Positions 5,845-8,645 of a stretch of DNA of 8,645 nucleotides are shown here, one piece after another (the stretch's first letter is position 1; each line of letters begins with the position of its first letter). The stretch is from Oscillospiraceae bacterium (GTDB lineage Bacteria; Bacillota; Clostridia; Saccharofermentanales; Saccharofermentanaceae). Location of the stretch: assembly GCA_902782985.1 (NCBI GenBank), contig CACZPC010000002.1, positions 1 to 8,645 on the forward strand. Reading direction: 5' to 3'. The notes beneath the pieces were generated by a model. It did not search any database. It had not been told where the DNA came from and saw nothing but the letters and a program-made list of their open reading frames with translations. The position numbers were made by a program, and so were the translations under genes.

Positions 5845-7191
5845 ATGGGTAAGTATTTTGGTACGGACGGCTTCAGAGGCGAAGCCAACAAGAACTTAAA
5901 TTATGATCATGCGATCAAGATAGGTCGTTTCCTCGGCTGGTATTACGGTGCCAAGCAGGGGAAGAAGGCCAAGGTGGTAATCGGTAAGGATACCAGAAGA
6001 TCAAGCTATATGTTTGAATATGCTCTCTGTACGGGCCTTATGGCTTCCGGTGCAGATGCGTATATCATGCACGTTACTACCACTCCGTCGGTATCTTATA
6101 TCGCCAGGGTCGATGACTTCGACTGCGGTATCATGATCTCGGCTTCTCACAATCCTTATTATGATAATGGTATAAAGCTCCTTAACGGCAATGGTGAGAA
6201 GATGGACGAGGAGACGATCCTCATGGTAGAGGATTATATCGACGGTAAGATCGATATTCCCGTAGCTCAGAGAGATGATATTGGAAGGACCGTAGACTAT
6301 GTAGCCGGGCGAAACAGGTATATCGGCTATCTTATCTCCATGTCCAAGTACAGCTTTAAGGGTATGAAGGTCGGTCTTGACTGCGCCAACGGTGCTTCCT
6401 GGGCGATCGCTCGCGGTGTATTCGATGCTCTCGGTGCCAAGACATATGTGATCAATGATTCGCCTGACGGATATAACATCAATACGGATTGCGGAAGTAC
6501 TCATATCGAGCACCTTCAGAAATTCGTAGTTGATAACGGCCTTGATATCGGATTTGCCTATGACGGAGATGCAGACAGATGTCTGTGCGTAGACGAGAAG
6601 GGCAATGTGGTAACGGGAGATCATATCCTTTATGTTTACGGCGCCTATATGAAGGAGAGAGGAAAGCTCCTTAATAACAAGGTCGTAACTACCGTAATGT
6701 CCAACTTCGGCCTTTACAAGGCATTCGACGCTATCGGCATCGAGTATGACAAGACTGCCGTCGGAGATAAGTATGTATATGAGAATATGGTTCAGACTGG
6801 CAACCGTATCGGCGGAGAGCAGTCCGGACATATCATCTTCTCCAAATACGCGACGACGGGTGACGGTATCCTCACATCTTTGAAGATGATGGAGGTAATG
6901 CTTGCCAAGAAGAAGCCGATGAGTGAGCTTACGGCACCTTTTACCGTATATCCTCAGGTGCTCAAGAATGTAAGAGTCAAGAGCAAGCCCGAGGCTCAGA
7001 ATGATCCCGATGTTCAGAAGGCAGTGAAGGCTGTAGCCGACGAGCTTGGCGATCAGGGCAGGATCCTCGTGCGTGAGAGCGGTACCGAGCCGGTCATCAG
7101 AGTCATGGTGGAAGCAGGTTCCGAAGAACAGTGCGAGAAGTATGTTGATCAGGTGATCGACGTCATCAAGGCCAAGGGGCACTTGGAGTAA
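5845..7191 (+). CDS. glmM: Phosphoglucosamine mutase GlmM
   Basis: This 448-aa cytosolic enzyme isomerises glucosamine-6-phosphate to glucosamine-1-phosphate on the way to UDP-GlcNAc for peptidoglycan. It begins with the family signature MGKYFGTDGFRGEAN. The active-site serine is Ser101 in ISASHNPYYDNGIK. The metal-binding loop is AYDGDADRCL, with Asp240, Asp242 and Asp244. The sugar-specificity loop is GGEQSGHIIF (323-332), where GEQSG favours glucosamine over plain hexose phosphates. The phosphate-binding loop is RESGTEPVIRVMVE (410-423). Length and all four domains are complete. It sits 20 bp behind the GlmU-like acetyltransferase, giving consecutive pathway steps. The upstream palindromic promoter probably drives both genes, and a good terminator follows. 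The related family of phosphomannomutases is less likely, given the SASHNP and GEQSG loops together with this neighbour. Confidence 0.96.
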   Translation: MGKYFGTDGFRGEANKNLNYDHAIKIGRFLGWYYGAKQGKKAKVVIGKDTRRSSYMFEYALCTGLMASGADAYIMHVTTTPSVSYIARVDDFDCGIMISASHNPYYDNGIKLLNGNGEKMDEETILMVEDYIDGKIDIPVAQRDDIGRTVDYVAGRNRYIGYLISMSKYSFKGMKVGLDCANGASWAIARGVFDALGAKTYVINDSPDGYNINTDCGSTHIEHLQKFVVDNGLDIGFAYDGDADRCLCVDEKGNVVTGDHILYVYGAYMKERGKLLNNKVVTTVMSNFGLYKAFDAIGIEYDKTAVGDKYVYENMVQTGNRIGGEQSGHIIFSKYATTGDGILTSLKMMEVMLAKKKPMSELTAPFTVYPQVLKNVRVKSKPEAQNDPDVQKAVKAVADELGDQGRILVRESGTEPVIRVMVEAGSEEQCEKYVDQVIDVIKAKGHLE

Positions 7192-7216
7192 TACGATATT
7201 ATAGAGATCAGAAGAA

Positions 7217-7253
7217 CATCCCCTGCGATATTCATTTCGCGGGGGATGCTTTT
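7217..7253 (+). terminator. Intrinsic terminator after glmM, probably bidirectional
   Basis: CATCCCCTGCGA (7217-7228) pairs with TCGCGGGGGATG (7237-7248): 12 bp, one G-T pair, 8-nt loop, followed by CTTTT. It lies 25 bp after the glmM stop. Read on the minus strand the same stem is followed by TTCTTCT, so it may also end transcription of the converging GNAT gene. Confidence 0.85.
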
Positions 7254-7298
7254 ATCGTATCTATATCAGTATTTACTGAGCTTACAGGTATTGCGGTG

Positions 7299-7778
7299 TT
7301 AAAGCTTTAACCTCATGAAGACATCTGCACTCTCGTTGTCGTTATAACGCGAGATCTCCTCGAAGCCGAACTGCTTGTAAATGGCTATAGCCGCTTCGCT
7401 CTTGCTGGCGACGCTGTCTAAGTAGAGCCAGTTATAGCCGAAAGATCTTCCCTGGTCGATGGCGAATCTCATAAGTTCCTTGCCATATCCCTGACCGTGA
7501 TATTCCTTGAGAAGATAAAAGCATTTGATCTCTCCGCAGTTCCTGTGAAGTACATCCTTATATTTCTCATCGAACTTAAGATCTCTTATCGCAATGGAGC
7601 CTATTATCTCCTGATCATCATCCATCATGACCCAGAAGTGTCTGAAGTTACCTGCGACATCAGTGAGGTACTCCTGTTCGCCCTCAGGGTCAAAGGCCCT
7701 TCCGGATTCCGGACGCACCTTGGCAAAAAATTCATTTAGCGGTTCTTGTAGAAAACTCACAAACCCAACAAGTCTCAT
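7299..7778 (-). CDS. GNAT-family N-acetyltransferase
   Basis: This 159-aa cytosolic acetyltransferase would move an acetyl group from acetyl-CoA to an unknown amine. Numbered from the ATG at 7778, the central strand and acetyl-CoA loop are GEIKCFYLLKEYHGQGYGKEL (82-102 region), with the pyrophosphate loop at HGQGYG (94-99). The following helix and strand end in WLYLDS (117-122), and IAIYKQFGFEE (131-141) is the usual C-terminal motif with Tyr134 as the likely general acid. I chose the ATG at 7778 because GAGG (complement of 7787-7790) lies 8 nt upstream. A GTG at 7805 would add nine residues but has no ribosome site and falls at the predicted transcription start. It lies 62 bp after the kinase gene on the same strand and converges on glmM. 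The substrate cannot be inferred. Confidence 0.88.
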   Translation of the reverse strand: MRLVGFVSFLQEPLNEFFAKVRPESGRAFDPEGEQEYLTDVAGNFRHFWVMMDDDQEIIGSIAIRDLKFDEKYKDVLHRNCGEIKCFYLLKEYHGQGYGKELMRFAIDQGRSFGYNWLYLDSVASKSEAAIAIYKQFGFEEISRYNDNESADVFMRLKL

Positions 7779-7810
7779 AGAAGCAACCTCGCCTGTTTCA
7801 TTCACCCACT

Positions 7811-7819
7811 ATTGTAACA
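7811..7819 (-). promoter_or_regulatory. Candidate extended -10 promoter of the GNAT gene
   Basis: On the minus strand TGTTACAAT (7819-7811) is a TG-extended -10 box. No good -35 is seen 16-18 bp upstream. The start would be near 7804, inside the gap after the kinase gene, so the GNAT gene may have its own promoter as well as read-through from the kinase. Confidence 0.45.
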
Positions 7820-7840
7820 GATAAATGAAGATGTTGCCGT

Positions 7841-8645
7841 TTATCGGTGAAATTTTAATTCGATCTTAAGATCGGAGCCTGTAAGCGTGGCATCTATGCT
7901 TCCGCCGTTTCTCTCTATAAGCTCTTTTGCTATTGAGAATCCGAGCCCTGTCGACCCTTCGGCATCGTTGACCGTATAGTACTTGTCGAAAAGCTTGGAG
8001 ACGGTAAGGGGAGTAAGGGAAGGAGCGGGATTCTCGAAGGTCACCGTAGCGTCAGAAGTCAGTAATATCGTAAGGTTCCCTTCTGAATACTTAAGGGCGT
8101 TGCCGATCATGTTCTCGAATATCCTGTTCGCATCCTTCCTGCTGCACTTTGCAAGGACAGGGGCTTCGGGCATTGATATCTTCGGCTCGATGCCCTTCTT
8201 GGTGAATGATCCGTAGAAAGAGATAAGGCACTCTTCGAGGACCCTTCTGATATCCGTATCTTCGATGACGATATCTGAGGTGACGATCCCTTTATCAGAA
8301 GAAGTCGTATATTTGAAAAGTTCTTCCGTAAGGTCTGTGAGAGCGTCAGTCCTGTTCCTGATCCTTGCAAGATATTCCTTTTTAGTCTCTTCGTCGCTTT
8401 CGTCTTCTATCATCTCAAGGTATGACTTGATGGCCGTAAGAGGAGTTCGAAGGTCGTGGGAGATGCCGGTCACCGCATTCTTAACTGTCTGATTGCCGCC
8501 CTCGAACCTTACTTTCTCTTCGTTCAGGCTCTTAAGTTCGCGGTTAAGTGCTTCTGCGCATCTCCTGGCTTTGGGATCGGAGGTTGACAGAGTAACGGGA
8601 ACTCCGGTCTTACCTGATACCTGATCCTTTATGTTTTCAGTCAGC
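7841..8645 (-). CDS. Sensor histidine kinase, HisKA + HATPase_c (3' part, N-terminus outside window)
   Basis: The minus-strand frame is open to the window edge, giving 267 complete visible residues of a classical membrane-linked sensor kinase; the sensor and membrane part lie beyond 8645. A charged linker helix (RELKSLNEEKVRFEGGNQ) leads into the H box VTGISHDLRTPLTAIKSYLE, with the phospho-acceptor His encoded at 8458-8456. The GTG at 8473 lies inside this motif and is not a real start. The N box is NRIFENMIGNALKYS. The G1 box does not have DxGxG; the segment reads VTFENPAPSLTPLTVSKLFDKYY, a known variant in clostridial kinases of this type. The G2 box is STGLGFSIAKELIERNGGSI, so ATP binding looks intact. 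The partner regulator probably lies upstream, outside the window. No stimulus can be inferred. There is no terminator before the GNAT gene. Confidence 0.92.
   Translation of the reverse strand, partial: LTENIKDQVSGKTGVPVTLSTSDPKARRCAEALNRELKSLNEEKVRFEGGNQTVKNAVTGISHDLRTPLTAIKSYLEMIEDESDEETKKEYLARIRNRTDALTDLTEELFKYTTSSDKGIVTSDIVIEDTDIRRVLEECLISFYGSFTKKGIEPKISMPEAPVLAKCSRKDANRIFENMIGNALKYSEGNLTILLTSDATVTFENPAPSLTPLTVSKLFDKYYTVNDAEGSTGLGFSIAKELIERNGGSIDATLTGSDLKIELKFHR

Noticed and set aside
6001..7182. Long open frame (393 codons) on the minus strand opposite glmM
   Set aside because: It is the antisense shadow of a complete, highly conserved glmM. The translation shows no domain, the composition is odd (rich in His, Ile and Ser), and there is no convincing ribosome site.
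7267..7278. Short palindrome CAGTATTTACTG between the glmM terminator and the GNAT gene
   Set aside because: It is too short and too AT-rich to separate from chance, with no promoter or repeat partner nearby.
7779..7805. GTG start at 7805 for the GNAT gene
   Set aside because: It has no ribosome site and coincides with the expected transcription start. The ATG at 7778 has GAGG at 8 nt and a family-like N-terminus.
8471..8473. GTG at 8473 as start of the second kinase
   Set aside because: It falls inside the conserved H-box region, and the frame continues open with a typical linker helix to the window edge.

Overview
The window reads as chromosomal DNA of a clostridial member of the Bacillota, of Lachnospiraceae/Oscillospiraceae type. 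Evidence for this is moderate GC content, AGGAGG-like ribosome binding sites, sigma-A promoters with TG-extended -10 boxes, a YesM/LytS-class kinase paired with a sugar-binding protein, and a stand-alone GlmU-like left-handed beta-helix protein next to glmM. No phage, transposase, CRISPR, tRNA or rRNA is visible. The genus cannot be named from this sequence alone.

Layout. (1) 1-1798, plus strand: the 3' part of a LytS/YesM-type sensor kinase overlaps by 14 bp a membrane-anchored type I sugar-binding protein. Together they look like the sensing half of a XylFII-LytS-YesN-like three-component system. (2) 1799-2662, minus strand: an AraC-family regulator converges on the binding protein with abutting stop codons (TGATCA). 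(3) 2663-2761: a compact divergent promoter region with a good sigma-A promoter for the AraC gene and a 17-bp imperfect direct repeat of 22-bp period that looks like an AraC-type operator. (4) 2762-4998, plus strand: a two-gene redox operon, an extended SDR (NAD-dependent epimerase/dehydratase family) followed by a YqhD/BDH-type metal-dependent alcohol dehydrogenase. (5) 4999-5164: an intergenic region with a 56-bp nested palindrome that overlaps a strong predicted promoter, then a leader of about 98 nt. (6) 5165-7191, plus strand: a GlmU acetyltransferase-like beta-helix protein without a nucleotidyltransferase domain, then glmM, ending in a good intrinsic terminator at 7217-7253. (7) 7299-8645, minus strand: a GNAT acetyltransferase preceded by the 3' part of a HisKA/HATPase sensor kinase that runs off the window.

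How the parts may work together. The first pair probably senses an extracellular sugar and signals to a response regulator outside the window. The AraC protein probably controls the divergent SDR-ADH operon and perhaps itself. The GlmU-like/GlmM pair fits two consecutive steps of amino-sugar activation for cell-wall precursors: GlcN-6-P to GlcN-1-P (GlmM), then to GlcNAc-1-P (acetyltransferase). The split acetyltransferase and the palindromic promoter region ahead of it are the most interesting items. Most of the rest is ordinary clostridial gene content, and I did not find clear evidence of a wholly new system.
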